DNA of 64,000 nt from Crossaster papposus (taxonomy: Eukaryota > Echinodermata > Asteroidea > Velatida > Solasteridae). This document shows, piece after piece, positions 24,160-36,000 of the stretch (position 1 is its first letter; every line of letters begins with the position of its first letter). The DNA is taken from assembly GCA_037893245.1 (NCBI GenBank), contig JBAIAA010000441.1, positions 186,001 to 250,000 on the forward strand, read 5' to 3'. The notes beneath the pieces are model-generated. The model worked only from the letters and a program-made list of their open reading frames with translations, did not search any database and was not told where the DNA came from. Both the position numbers and the translations under genes were made by a program.

Positions 24160-25866
24160 GTCAGCTTTAATAGTCTTGGAAACAATTGTAGGGGGGTTAC
24201 AAGCTACTTGGGGGAAAAATCAGGTGGAAACTTTAAAAATTAGTTGCCATTTTTTTTCAGTCGGAAGGACAAAAAAATGGTTGGGTTACCGTATTCAAAC
24301 TTGGTAGGTACATGTAGGTTGGTTTTGGTGTCCTGTATTAAACTTACCTGCTCAAATTTCCCCAAAGTTGTGAGTTTTATTCTTTTATTTATTTTTTTGT
24401 TTGTTTGTGTTTTTTTGGACACGTAAAATTTAAGTAAGTAAAACTTTTATTTGTATGTTACAGTCTGTAGCAAAACGTGTACAATTTTTTTAGCGCAAAT
24501 TAATATAAATATCTTATGTCCAAATACCCGATTGTGTGCACCCATTATAGAATGAATGGCTGGATTGGTTGCTATGCATGCGTTGTTAAGCGAATAGTTG
24601 TAAGATGGCCGCATTTTTTGAGACATTTTGGCAAAATGAGACACTAATAGCAGAGGTCGAAATAATGGTTTGCGAGTATTAAAAAAGATAATATTATTCC
24701 TTGCAATACTGTTGGTTGTACTGTACTATGACAAGTTATACATGTAGCTGTTTAAATTACAAAGTTATCATCATGTCAAAAGACCTTTAAAGTTTCTCGT
24801 TTTATAGTCGTGAAAATTAAAGATGAATATATTTTATTCATTTCAAAAATCTTTTTTATTCTAAGATTTGTAGACTATTTCTCTAACGTGTACAGTAGAC
24901 ATATCAATTATAACAAATGTGACCATCCAGTACAAAAGGGCTTTAAAGTCGCCCCAGCTTATTTTGAGAAAAGGACCATTAAATATGTGAAAAACAATAA
25001 CAAAACAAAGAATGTTCATATTCAGTGTTACTTGTTGTAGCTAACCATAAATAACAAATATGTCTTGTAATACATCATTTTAAAGCTTATTTCTTGTAGA
25101 TTTCTTTTCTCTAAGTAGCTCAAAATGTCAAGATGCCTACTTTACAGCCCTTTCGTCGTAGACGGTCACAAATATTAATAAATCTGAAAATCGACGCAGA
25201 ATCACTGCAATTTGGTTTTTAGCCCTTTTCTCTATTACAGCCTTTGCCCAGTCCGTCTAATTTTGTTAGAACGCCTCACATTTGTGATGCGATCAATCAA
25301 AATCAGTCTGAAGTAGGCCTTGGTCATTTTGGGGGATTTTTACATATTCTTTTGTAGCGTACTTCAGGCTCCATTTCAGTGAAAACCCCATGTGAATACG
25401 ACCTTTGGTTAAAAAATTACATCCATTTGAACACCAGCACATTAAAAATAAAAAAACTGAGAAAATCATGTTTTTGTATCACTTTCCTCCTGAATTTGGT
25501 TAAGAGTATTTTCATGTAAAAGAAAAATATTTCCCCCTTTTTTTTCAAGCCCTACGAACATATTTTGGCCCCATCTTAAAACAAGAATTGCTGAGTTCCG
25601 ACTGATTTTGCTTGATTGCCTCACATTTGTGTTGGTTAAATGCAGATTTTTCTGTTTGCTTATTCCTGATTGGGAAGGCATTTGGGTTCATGAGCCGCGT
25701 GGCCCTGCAAGCAGAGAAGATGGATCATCACCCGGAATGGTTCAACGTCTACAACAAGGTGGACGTGACTCTGAGCACGCACGACGTCGGCGGGTTGTCA
25801 GAGAAGGACGTCAAGCTGGCGACGTTCATGGAGACCGCTGCGGCATCCGTCCTGCCTCCGTCTTAA
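24040..25866 (+). CDS. pcbd: Pterin-4a-carbinolamine dehydratase (PCBD/DCoH), spliced gene
   Basis: Two exons (24022-24159 and 25678-25866) join in phase 0 to give about 102 residues from the Met at 24040, close to the 104 of human PCBD1. The family enzyme dehydrates 4a-hydroxytetrahydrobiopterin during BH4 recycling for aromatic amino acid hydroxylases; vertebrate PCBD also binds the transcription factor HNF1. The active-site DHHPEW motif and the third histidine (LSTHD) are present. The protein ends at TAA 25864-25866. A tandem duplication joined inside its last exon left an orphan copy at 55273. I could not find an upstream promoter or a separate first exon. Family identity is very secure; the start is less so. 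Confidence 0.9.
24160..25677 (+). other. PCBD intron
   Basis: AT-rich intron between the two PCBD exons, opening GTCAGC and closing GGGAAG. No element or exon was recognised inside. Confidence 0.75.
25678..25866 (+). CDS. pcbd: PCBD last exon, catalytic half
   Basis: Acceptor AG at 25676-25677. It encodes [21 protein letters not shown] and continues through [14 protein letters not shown] to the stop, covering the catalytic histidines. Base 25686, inside this exon, is where homology with 55273 begins. Confidence 0.92.
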   Translation, partial: AFGFMSRVALQAEKMDHHPEWFNVYNKVDVTLSTHDVGGLSEKDVKLATFMETAAASVLPPS

Positions 25867-26040
25867 AATCCTTACGACTTCCTCTGTTCGGGCGTACCTG
25901 TGTCGTCATCATCGTGTGATACGCATCGTTATACAAGACCCATCATGTCAGATTTTAAAACATTTGGGAGGGTTAGGGTGTAAAAGAAAAACTACAAGAA
26001 CTTTAAGGTTTTCACAAACCTTAACCCCAGAGTTGTATTT

Positions 26041-26668
26041 GAGTCCCCACAAGTCCTCACAAGTCCTCGCAGGTCCTCACAGGTCCTCACAGGTCCTCAC
26101 AGGTCCTAACAGGGCCCAATTTCACGGCGCTGCTTAACAGTTAGCGGAAAAGTTGTGCTTACTTTAGCAGAAAAATTTGCTAACCTTAAGCGCTATTTCA
26201 CAGCTTTTTTGTGCTAACGTTTGCGCGCGCATGGAGATTCTATTGTTACGTCACTGATTTAAGCAAATTTTCCCGCTAGGTTAAGCGTGCCTTTTGCTGT
26301 GCTTACTGCTTACGGTCTCCATGAAATAGACGGAGGCTCGGTTAGCAGAAAAACGTGTGCTTAGCAGCGCCGAGAAATTGGGCCCAGGTCCTCACAGGTC
26401 CTCACAGGTCCTCACAGGTCCTCGCAGGTCCTCGCAGGTCCTCGCAGGTCCTCGCAGGTCCTCGCAGGTCCTCGCAGGTCCTCGCAGGTCCTCGCAGGTC
26501 CTCGCAGGTCCTCGCAGGACCTCGCAGGACCTCGCAGGACCTCGCAGGACCTCGCAGGACCTCGCAGGACCTCGCAGGACCTCGCAGGACCTCGCAGGAC
26601 CTCGCAGGACCTCGCAGGACCTCGCAGGACCTCGCAGGACCTCGCAGGACCTCGCAGGACCTCGCAGG
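26041..26668 (+). repeat. 10-bp minisatellite (AGGTCCTCGC / AGGACCTCGC), interrupted by a MITE
   Basis: Seven or so units at 26041-26111 are split from about 28 units at 26386-26668 by the element at 26112-26385. Units drift from AGGTCCTCAC to AGGTCCTCGC and then AGGACCTCGC along the array. Open frames through it are repeat artefacts. Confidence 0.95.
26112..26385. mobile_element. GGCC-ATTTC MITE inserted in the minisatellite
   Basis: Left end is GGGCCCAATTTCACGGCGCT and right end is AGCGCCGAGAAATTGGGCCC. Internal words GCTTAACAGTTAGCGG and GTTAGCAGAAAA echo the other family members. It is absent from the partner array at 55630-56220, so it inserted after the duplication or was lost from copy B. 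Confidence 0.8.
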
Positions 26669-27804
26669 TCAAGTCACTAGCTGTTCAGATAAATTCTGCT
26701 TAACCCTGACTCCTTTGGGTGATTTACTAGGAACCTTCATTATCCTTGCAAACAGCTTGACTCCACTAAACCCTTGTGTTGGAGTTTGGCTGGATAGGTA
26801 TTGTTAAGGTTAAAGGGCACTTTGATGTACTTCCGTGCGTGCGCCCTCAGTCGACAACCAACGATGACAGACGGCCGAGTGGGAATTTTTGCGATGTCAG
26901 TGAGGAAAATTTCTAGTAAAATGTCACCGTTTGTTTTACATTTTAGGCAATTGAATCAACCCAGATGATGCCTATCCCCATTTAGATGGTGCATATGAAA
27001 TACTGGGCCTAAAAGAAGAGTTATAAGATATTTTGGAAAAGAAAATGTTCTGTCTCGGCAAGTTCAATTGCGCTATCTGTAAGGTTTGTAAAAACCTTGC
27101 AGTTTTGGAAGTAAAACCAGCTCATCATTTTCCCACCTGCCTTGTTTATTGGGTTTCAAATTGTCCAACCCTCCCTGCTCAAGACTTTATGTAATATTTT
27201 TCTCAAAATGTCAACTATTTTATTTCGATTTTTGAAAATAATTTTGGGGAAAAAAGTCAGAAATATTATGGAGATTTTTGTGAAAAACTGTATACAGTAT
27301 AATAATGCATAATAATCATATTGGTTCCTGTTCTGTTTTTACACATAAATTTATTAGTTTCTTCTAAAATAAACCCACAAATGTGAGCCAAACTTTGTCA
27401 TCTTATAGGCAGTTATTATGTGGTAGCTAAGAAAGGACATTTGCAGCTGTTTTTTTTAATTCAAACTGTGTACCGTTCTATGATATAAAAAGAAAGAAAT
27501 TGCTTGACAAAAAAGTACCTATGTCATTGACGTGATAAACTATCAAGTATATTTTGGACATTGTTATTGCCATAATGTTTTTGCCAGTGTTTGTTTTATT
27601 TTTTTAAATAAGCAAAAGTGCCCTTAAAGCTAACAGTGGCAGTTAATAATGTTGGGCTATCTTTTCAGGAGTATGAAATTCAGTATGATATCAGATATCA
27701 AAAGACAAAGAATAAATCATGTGTTGGAAAATATTTGCTAGATTTGTTTATTGAAATTCTTTATTTAAAACCCTGGCTCCAGACAGATTAGGTCAATAAC
27801 AACA
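26669..27804 (+). other. Duplicated spacer, copy A
   Basis: No coding frame. It matches 56660-57770 with small indels. The region lies between the minisatellite and the hairpin elements upstream of RTK-A. Confidence 0.7.
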
Positions 27805-28051
27805 GTTATAACACACCTCTTGCTAGTTCTGTATTCTGGTTGGCTGAAACACGGTCATGTGGGGTTAACTAAAATAGGCTAGTGCATGAGATTTGCGTCA
27901 CCGTGAATTTGAGGGGAAATAGTTCCCGAAGCGGGCAATAGACTTAAATTTGTTGACTGGTTACAGCGCCCTCAAGAGGTTTGCCAGGCTCATCTTAATA
28001 TGAACAATGGCGGCATCTAGATTTTTTGGATTGAGAGGTGTGTTATAAAAC
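27805..28051. mobile_element. Inverted-end element (GTTATAACACACCTCT ends), copy A
   Basis: TTATAACACACCTCT at the left and AGAGGTGTGTTATAA at the right are exact inverses. The homologous element at 57770-58008 was already present before duplication. Confidence 0.7.
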
Positions 28052-28055
28052 ACAT

Positions 28056-28236
28056 GGACTGGCATGACTTGGTCACTAGAGCACGTCTATCCCCCCTCGG
28101 GCCTGTGAGTGACCAGAAAGGGGACCTATTTGCCTCGGCCTCGGGGGGGAAATAGGTCTTTCTTCAGGTCACTCAGTCACAGTCCCTGGGGGGAATAGAC
28201 GTGCTTTAGTGACCATTGCCAGTCCTTAGTGTATAT
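28056..28236. repeat. Hairpin-forming inverted repeat, copy A
   Basis: ACTGGCATGACTTGGTCACTA at the left faces AGTGACCATTGCCAGTCC at the right, and inside GCACGTCTATCCCCCC faces GGGGGGAATAGACGTGC. The partner in copy B is 58009-58160, with a shorter loop. Confidence 0.75.
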
Positions 28237-28576
28237 TAATTATTATGGCCACACTACACATTTCCCAACTATAGGTGTGCATACCTTGCCAAAATCGCTT
28301 TGAGCTTTGATATCGGCGATCTAATTTTTCGACCGTTTTAGCGTAAATGTTTTCCTTTTTTTATAAATCAGAAATATACTCGTCAAGATATGGGACCGAG
28401 GGTCTCTTCCCCCCCTCCCCCCAGTCCCCCATACCTAAACACTCTCTAGAATGTTGTTACTACATGTACCCATGAACATGGAGCTGTTGGGAATGGGAAA
28501 CTCGCAAATAAATTATTTACATTTACATAAATGGACTGGCTTTATAGTCGTACTTGTAGATCTATATATTTATATG

Positions 28577-28831
28577 GGGGAGTCAGGTTGGCGTAGCGGT
28601 TTTTTCCTCGCTTCCCACCGCTCTGACCCGGGTTCGAACCCCGCCTGTAGATTGGGTTGGGTTTTCAGTCCCTGCCTGACTCCGTGGTTTTTTTCCTAGG
28701 ATATGCTCCTGGGATTTTCCTTCCACCTCTAAAAATGTACCTTCTTCTTAGTGTCTTCTCTCTGTAAGTTTCCCCAGGCTTACGAGCTACAGTGCCTGGA
28801 GCGCTTTTCGAGGGATCCTTGATTTCATTAG
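28577..28831 (+). mobile_element. tRNA-derived SINE (family S2), copy 2
   Basis: A-box region GGCGTAGCGG and B box GGGTTCGAACCCC, body and tail as at 3885. It is present in both duplicate segments, so it predates the duplication. Confidence 0.8.
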
Positions 28832-29018
28832 AAAGAATGGTACAACTAGTCATAGAATGCAGGGCCACTCAACTACTCTTGGCTGTATTTACCCTATGAC
28901 ATAAAATGGAGTGGCCCTGTATTCTATAGGTATTGGGGTATAAAGGGGCATTCTCAGCCTAGGTTGAGTAGTTGAGTGGCCCTGCGTTTTATAGTTCAAA
29001 ATAATTAATAATAATAAT

Positions 29019-29284
29019 AATAGGCACTTGAGGGAGACAAATTAGCGTAAGTTTTTAGGTAATAAGGAGACAGTGGCACTTAGGAAGACATTTTAGTGTC
29101 TTCCTAGGTGTCTAGCTACCCTAAAAAACAATTTTTGGGAGTTATTTTTGTCCAAGAACGACAGATTTTTGTCTAAATAGCATAAATCTCAAAGATCTTA
29201 GAGAAAAGGGTTAGTGTAAACAAGTTAGGAAGTTTGTGTACATCTCTATGGGATTGTCTCCCCAAGTGCCTATTTGGAGGTATA
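29019..29284. mobile_element. MITE family 4, duplicate copy A
   Basis: TAGGCACTTGAGGGAGACAA at the left and CCAAGTGCCTATTTGGAGGT at the right, preceded by (AAT)n. The partner is 58934-59182. Confidence 0.7.
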
Positions 29285-30025
29285 GTAAGTACTAGTAGAA
29301 TACCAAAAATTGAATAAAAAAATGAAATTTTCGGCCTTTTTTTATCATAACATAGAACTTATTTGTCCTGTAACAGGTACTGCATTAGATATCCGCAGTC
29401 CTTCCGATATGAGGCGTGCGTTCCCACCCCCACACCATCGCACGCCGAAAAGCTTCCTGAGAAGTGCTAATAATCACACGCCTCAATCCCACTGTATCGC
29501 ACACCTCGGCATACATTGACGGCATAAATATACTACATAATTTGTGAAAACAAGTAATTCATTGTCATCAAAGAGAAAATAGCTTTACTGTAAACAAATC
29601 AAGATAAATAATTTAAAAAAAATGCCAAGTATTGTTTAGTCCACAGAATCACACGCCCTAAAAATATACACGCCTAGAAAAATCCAGGTGGGCCTTTTTC
29701 AACACGCCTGAGATTTTCAAATCAGAAGGACTGCATCCGGAATCCTCCCTTTAATTCGATTTTTCTTTACTCTGACTTCTCCCTAGGGACTTTTGGTTAA
29801 AAATGCGTTTGTATGTAACTATGTGCTGCTACAGGAAACAATTTCCTTGTAAATTGTATAGCGTTAAATGATACATGTATTTAGTATTTGTTTACTCAAT
29901 CGTGAAAAAGATAACTTTTCCGGGTCAAAGCCTAGTACTCGAACACACTTTGTGATTCATTGAAAAAGCTTAGCATGCAGTGTACATGTACAACAAGGAA
30001 ATACAACAGTGCATACAACTAGGAA
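29285..30025 (+). promoter_or_regulatory. Upstream region of RTK-A (putative promoter interval)
   Basis: These 740 bases precede the start codon and are closely matched by 59183-59949 before RTK-B, so any proximal promoter is shared by the two genes. I see no canonical TATA box at a convincing position, and no transcription start can be placed. Confidence 0.35.
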
Positions 30026-30083
30026 ATGGCGATGGAATTCTCCACGTATCGTACGTTGACTGGTTTGTGGTGTCTCATTCAAG
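30026..30083 (+). CDS. RTK-A exon 1: signal peptide
   Basis: Start ATG 30026 opens [19 protein letters not shown], a short hydrophobic leader, followed by donor GTATGA and ending in phase 1. The same exon at 59950 differs by two residues. Choice of the first Met is by position; a second Met lies two codons later. Confidence 0.8.
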
Positions 30084-33000
30084 GTATGAAATAATTATAT
30101 ATACCCTACTTGTACATGGCTGTTTCTAATGTCCACATATCAAACAGGCCCGTACGCAGGGAAGGGGGGTGCAACGGGTGCGTACGCACCCCCCCCCCCC
30201 CCAAATTACCAAAAGTCCACATTTTCCGGGGTAAATAATGGCATTTTGATGTAGAAATAACTGTACTGGCACACGAAAAAAATGTTGGTTCCATTTTTGG
30301 TCCCATCAGTACAAATTCGCACCCCCCCCCCCCCCCCCCTTATACAAAATCCTGCGTACGGGCCTGTCAAAGCATGCAGCCCTGTGCTAAAGATGGACAA
30401 AATATTACACTTTACAGAAAGCTATAAATTATTGACCAGATGATAATTTTATTTAGTCTTAATTCCAACAGTATCACTCATCACATATGTGACCAGCTCT
30501 ACAAAAGGTGTTTTATGTCACAAAATACATGGTTAAAAAACCCACAATGTAAGCTTTCGTTTGGTATATAATAGAGTTTCATAGCCTCTTTTATTTTGGA
30601 GATATGACGTGTTTACATATTGATTACTTCCTTGGAGTTCAAATTACACAACAGGGAAAACAGGCTTTGAAATAGCCGGCTCTGTTGTACTGCAACAGAA
30701 CGATGCACATACAATGGTAGTTTTTGCCACTTTATTTATCAAAATCAACATTTCGTTGAAAGAAACCTAAAACTGTAGGTATTAAAGATGTCATTCTTGA
30801 TAAAAATTACATTTTGATGAAATGTTTACCCTCTCAACATTGAGCGGGCCATTACATGATAGTGCACAGCGCAACTTAATACACATATTTTGCAGAGCCG
30901 GTCACAAATGTACATGTACGACCCGACCCGTTCCCATCATACATACAGCCATATAATTCCTTCTAGCAAGTTTGTTCGGCGCATGAAAAACTTTTTTTTT
31001 TTTCTTTCTTCAGTTTTAGTTCCCTCGGTCCACACCCAAACCGTCACCATAGCCTTATTACCAGTCGCTACTGTACAAGGCCAATCAGCAACTCTCACCT
31101 GTACCTTCTCATTGGATGTGTCCGGTACCTTCAACAACCTCGAATGGAGACAGAGAGGCTCTCTTGTAGCTGACTTTCTCAGCGGAGCCCAGACACCATA
31201 CTACTTTAATGGATTTTTTCCACCTGGATATGTCATATCCAGGGATGACTCAATGAGTACTCTCACCATAGCAACTACTCAATTCTCTGCTGATGATGGT
31301 GAATATAGCTGCAAGGTGGTGTACATAGTAAATATAATGCTTCCTGAAAGCACGGCAACCACTCAACTGATGGTGTATGGTGAGTTGGTTGTATAAAGAT
31401 TCTGTTCATGTATGTTTTTTCTCTCTTCTAATTACATAGATGTACACATGCATTACAGCAATTTCCTCCATGACTTATACATGTACCATACAATGTACAT
31501 GTATAAAAGTACATGTAAATTTTTTCAGATTTTTGCCTCAGAAACACTAACAAAAAAACATGTACATGTATACATGTAATATCACTGTTTCTGAGAACAA
31601 AGTATAATGGAATTTCTATTAATGATCCACCCCCATTCTAAGTAATCTGTGGAGATGGGGATTAAACTTTGCCATATGTACATGTACAATATGCAATTGT
31701 CGTTTATTGATGAATGGTGGGTCTTGGGAACTTGGGAATTAATGGTAATGGTTATGAAGAAGGGCTTTTAGCACAATTGGAGTTGATTGAGTTTCAATTT
31801 AAAGGTAGGATACACCATTGGTAATTGCTTGAATTATCATGAATAGGTGGATGTAGGGGGTTGTATTTTATAGTAAATATCGTTTAACTGACCTGTTTGA
31901 AGTTTTACAATCATGGATGCCGAGAAAAGCAGGAAAAACAGCGTTTGTTTTCAATCAGTGTCGAGCAGTTATTCTTATGCTATTTGTGTTTTTCGCGAAC
32001 GGCAATCGCACATTTTTCTTTATAAAATTATATTTTTCAGAATAATTACAGGATATGTAGCGCAATCATTTTGCTGGATGCCTAAAATCATTATTTACTT
32101 TCAGATGAGTAAGATATTTCTTAATAATTTGGCAGTAAATATTTTCGATATCTGCAAATGGTGTATCCGACCTTTAATTATCAATCCACTCCGAACTCTT
32201 GTAGACACACTATTTATTCAGTGTAATTTAAGGCGGGCATGCCGACATTCCGGACGTCTAGTCTATAAGTGGTATACATTGTGCTTGCATGAAATTCTAA
32301 AACAATTTTATTTTCCAATTTAAATGTAAAAAATGTAAATGTGCTTACAAAAATTAACATACATGTACACTATAAGTCATCTACTTCTAAAAGAACTTCA
32401 ACACAAATGTATTGTTGTCCAAATTAATAGTTATCTATATTCATGTAAATCCTGCTAAAGAATTAATTGAATTCTTGTATTTTATATAGTGCTCCCATCG
32501 AGCATCACCCTGTCCGACTCGACTGGCGGCACAGCGTATGTTGTTGAAGGTGTGAATCGTCAGTTCACCTGTCAGGTACCAGACATCAACCCAGGGGCAA
32601 CATTCACTTGGTCTATAGATGGCGGAGGCCTAATAGTGGGTAACAGCGTGAATATTACTGGTCCTAATAACCTAATAACCAGTATCAGTTTTGCCACTTT
32701 GTCACCAGCATGGATCCACCATGGAAAGATGTTACAATGTCAGGCGTCTAATCAAAATGGTGATGATGGGAGAAGCATTAGTGTTACAGTGGATGTCAAA
32801 GGTGTGTAGTTTCTATGTCTGTTATCCTGAAATGTCTATGATGGGGTAAACCAATTGAAACTCCTATTGCAATAAAAGATTCATGGTTTATAAATATTGG
32901 GTACATTTTTATTTAACTTCAGGGATGTTTAATAAAACACTATAAAACCCAAATCCGCTGGGTGCCTTCGGCTCGGTGCCTTCGGCTCGGTGCATTAACA

Positions 33001-36000
33001 GCAACCATCCCTTAACCCAGGTTCTCGCGCTGTTATTTCATTTTCTCTCATTAAATTTGGATTAAATTTCTATTTACTGCAGCAGCAGTATTTATTAGGC
33101 TGCAGCACCAGTTTTGAATGTGCTAGGAAAGACTGGTATACTTTGGTATTACATTGTGCACACAGTTCCACCCAAGACCTCGTCCATGTCAATATCTGAT
33201 TCCAATGGAGTGTTCACACCAGGGAGTTTCATCAATGTAAACCAAGGTGAATCACATATCTTCACGTGTCGGGCTCAGTCAAGACCTGCAGCTACCATGC
33301 AATGGGATGTCGGTTCTACTAATTACCAGCAGAGTCTGATCGGACCAACCAATCCAGGGTCAGGCGACGGTTTGGTTTATACGACAAGAGACTGGACATT
33401 CATTCCAAGACGAGACAATCACAGACAGGAGGTGAAATGCATGGCAAGCACTACGGAGTCACAGCCACCGTACCCAGCAGTCGCGGTTACACTCAATGTT
33501 AATGGTATGTAACTTTGAGTTCTAGTTTTCTTGCAGCCAGCATGTAAACAGTTTTGCAGTTTGCAGTATTTTGATGTAATCCAAGGCAAAACCAAGGGAC
33601 TAAATCAAATCAGAAAATATTTGGCAAGGTAAATTGAAAAAACATCTCTTCTACCACGTACTACTCTGACTTGCTTAAAATGGTTGGCACATTTTAACAT
33701 TGAATTCGTAGACCAAAGAGACTGTTACTACATTTACTTGCATATCACCTGATTCGGTCCAAGGTCTTATAAGTGGCTTGCCCCGAATCACGTGATAGTA
33801 ACAGTTTCGGGGGGAAGGTTGTTTGGTGAGACAGCAACGACAGCATGAATACAATTTGACATACCTGTATGTATGATTTGTTTATAATTAAACAGGTCCA
33901 CCTGATATACCTGTCATCACTGGCAGCACCTCTATGGCAGAGGGTGTATCGACTACACTAACGTGCACAGCAGACATGGGTTACCCTGCGGACTGGACTC
34001 TGATTTGGTCTAATCATGGAGGCCCACCTGCACCAACTACAACCTCGTCAGCATCGGGTGATCGCTATAGCTTTACTAGCACACTGAACTACGTACCAAG
34101 GAGACAGGATAATGGAGACACCATCACGTGTAGAGCAAACAGAGCTCCATGGACCACAGAGCCAGTGTCATCCCTGGGTCCGATTGATGTCAAGTGTAAG
34201 TTACGACTAATAAATTTACAAATTAAAAAATAAAAATAAGGGAACCTTTGAATTTCCCGACATGAAGTTTATTAAAGGTATAATGTGCATTTATTTAGTT
34301 CAGTGTACTTTCATGTAGTACTAACTTGTCTGTACTTATCAGAAGATTAACCATCTTGAATTCTTACATCCGTTTTTTGACACTTAATATTACCAGTATT
34401 CTCTCCTCGTTTCTTGATGAGAACGTCTTGTTTCCAGATAAAGCTATTATGGTGATACATGTTTGGCATGTTTCTTTCCAGTTTGTTCAGGAACACCCAT
34501 TGTGATGCAGACCTCAGCTACAGCAGACAATACAGCATCCCTGACCTGCACCTCTGAGACCAGTAACCCAGCAACCACTATAACCTGGTCTAAGGGTAGT
34601 GTGGAGCTAACCACACCCACTGACCAACCTAACAGTCCTGGAGATTATGGAGGTAGAGTGACTACAGTCATCTACACGACAGGTGTCTTAGACAAGACTA
34701 ACAACGGAGATGTGTACAAATGCTGTGCCACCAATCCAATCGTGTCGTCCTGTGCTGCCGATTTATGTGAAATGCATACGCTGATTGTCAAATGTAAGTT
34801 TGGCTTTATTCTACAGGTAACATGTGCCTGTACTAATGGCAAACTAGAACTCATATAGCACATACCTCTGTCCCAACCGCAAAAAAACACACTATATCTC
34901 CCAAATTTAACAAATTCATTTAGAGGGGATCCAGATTCCTGATTTGAAAATCCTTGAGTTTCCTGAGAATGCCATCGGATGTGGTGCGTTGGTTAGTTTG
35001 AGATTCTCCTTGTGGCCCACTGATTTTAGTCAAAGTGGTGCAAACATAATAAGAAATAGTGTATAAAATACTTTTGCATCATCTTATAATGTTAAACATT
35101 GGTTGGTCTTATTACCCTGTGAATTTGATATTTGAGGCTCTGTTAATAAAATGTTACATGTGCATATAGAAAATTGTTTATTGTACTATCACGACTACAG
35201 CACATAGTTTGGTTATTATTGCTAATTATATTGTGTTATTAAACAACTTTGGTTGAAATCAGTTGATAAAGTTACTTTAGCTGCATCATGAGTTTGAACC
35301 AAATAATTACCTGTATTTGTATGTCAAAGTTAGCAAATCTAAATATTCAATGTGTATTTCTTGGGTTTTGCTCTCTACAGATAAACCTGAATTTGACCCA
35401 TTGAGTAAATCCCCAGAATCTCCTATCACTGAAGGCAGTGATGTACAGGTACTTCTTAGTTGCATTGTGGATGCTAATCCGTTGCCTAGTGACATCACTT
35501 GGGAGAAGCAAAGACCTGGTACCACACTAGAGCCAGCACCAGGCTCAGCAGTCTACAATGATCGTACTAGTACACTGACTCTGAGTAATGTCAGGAGGGG
35601 GGAGGCTGGGTACTACACATGCAGAGCAAATAACGGTGTACCTACAACTGACGCTAGCAGTGATGGGGTCTCAGAACCAGTCGCACTTATGGTGCATTGT
35701 AAGTTTGTCATTAGTTTTACATACGGTCCATCTTAGTTAAGAGTTTCATTTCAGATGCTTCATATCCTTTTCTTTACCAAAAACAAACTAATCTGTGCTT
35801 CAGATACATGTACACAGATAAACTGCCCTGAGAGGAACAACAGATGATAACTTGTGATTTTTGATATTTTCATCCGACTTTCAAAGTACTTTGCTAATGG
35901 GTTAATGCAATTTCTTTCTCCCTATACAGATGAGGTAAACATCACCAATAAGGCTATGGATGAGCAAGGTGGTAAAGAAGGCCAAAGTGCTGACTTGACC

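Larger units (their letters stand above)
25686..34169 (+). repeat. Segmental duplication, copy A (portion with a visible partner)
   Basis: This stretch aligns in order with 55273-64000: PCBD 3-prime end, minisatellite, unique spacer, hairpin, SINE S2, family 4 MITE, then RTK exons 1-5. Differences are point changes, array-length changes and element insertions. The full unit runs from 25686 to the junction at 55272, about 29.6 kb. Confidence 0.95.

Noticed and set aside
31913..32323. 136-residue open frame
   Set aside because: Lies mostly inside a family 2 MITE in an RTK-A intron.
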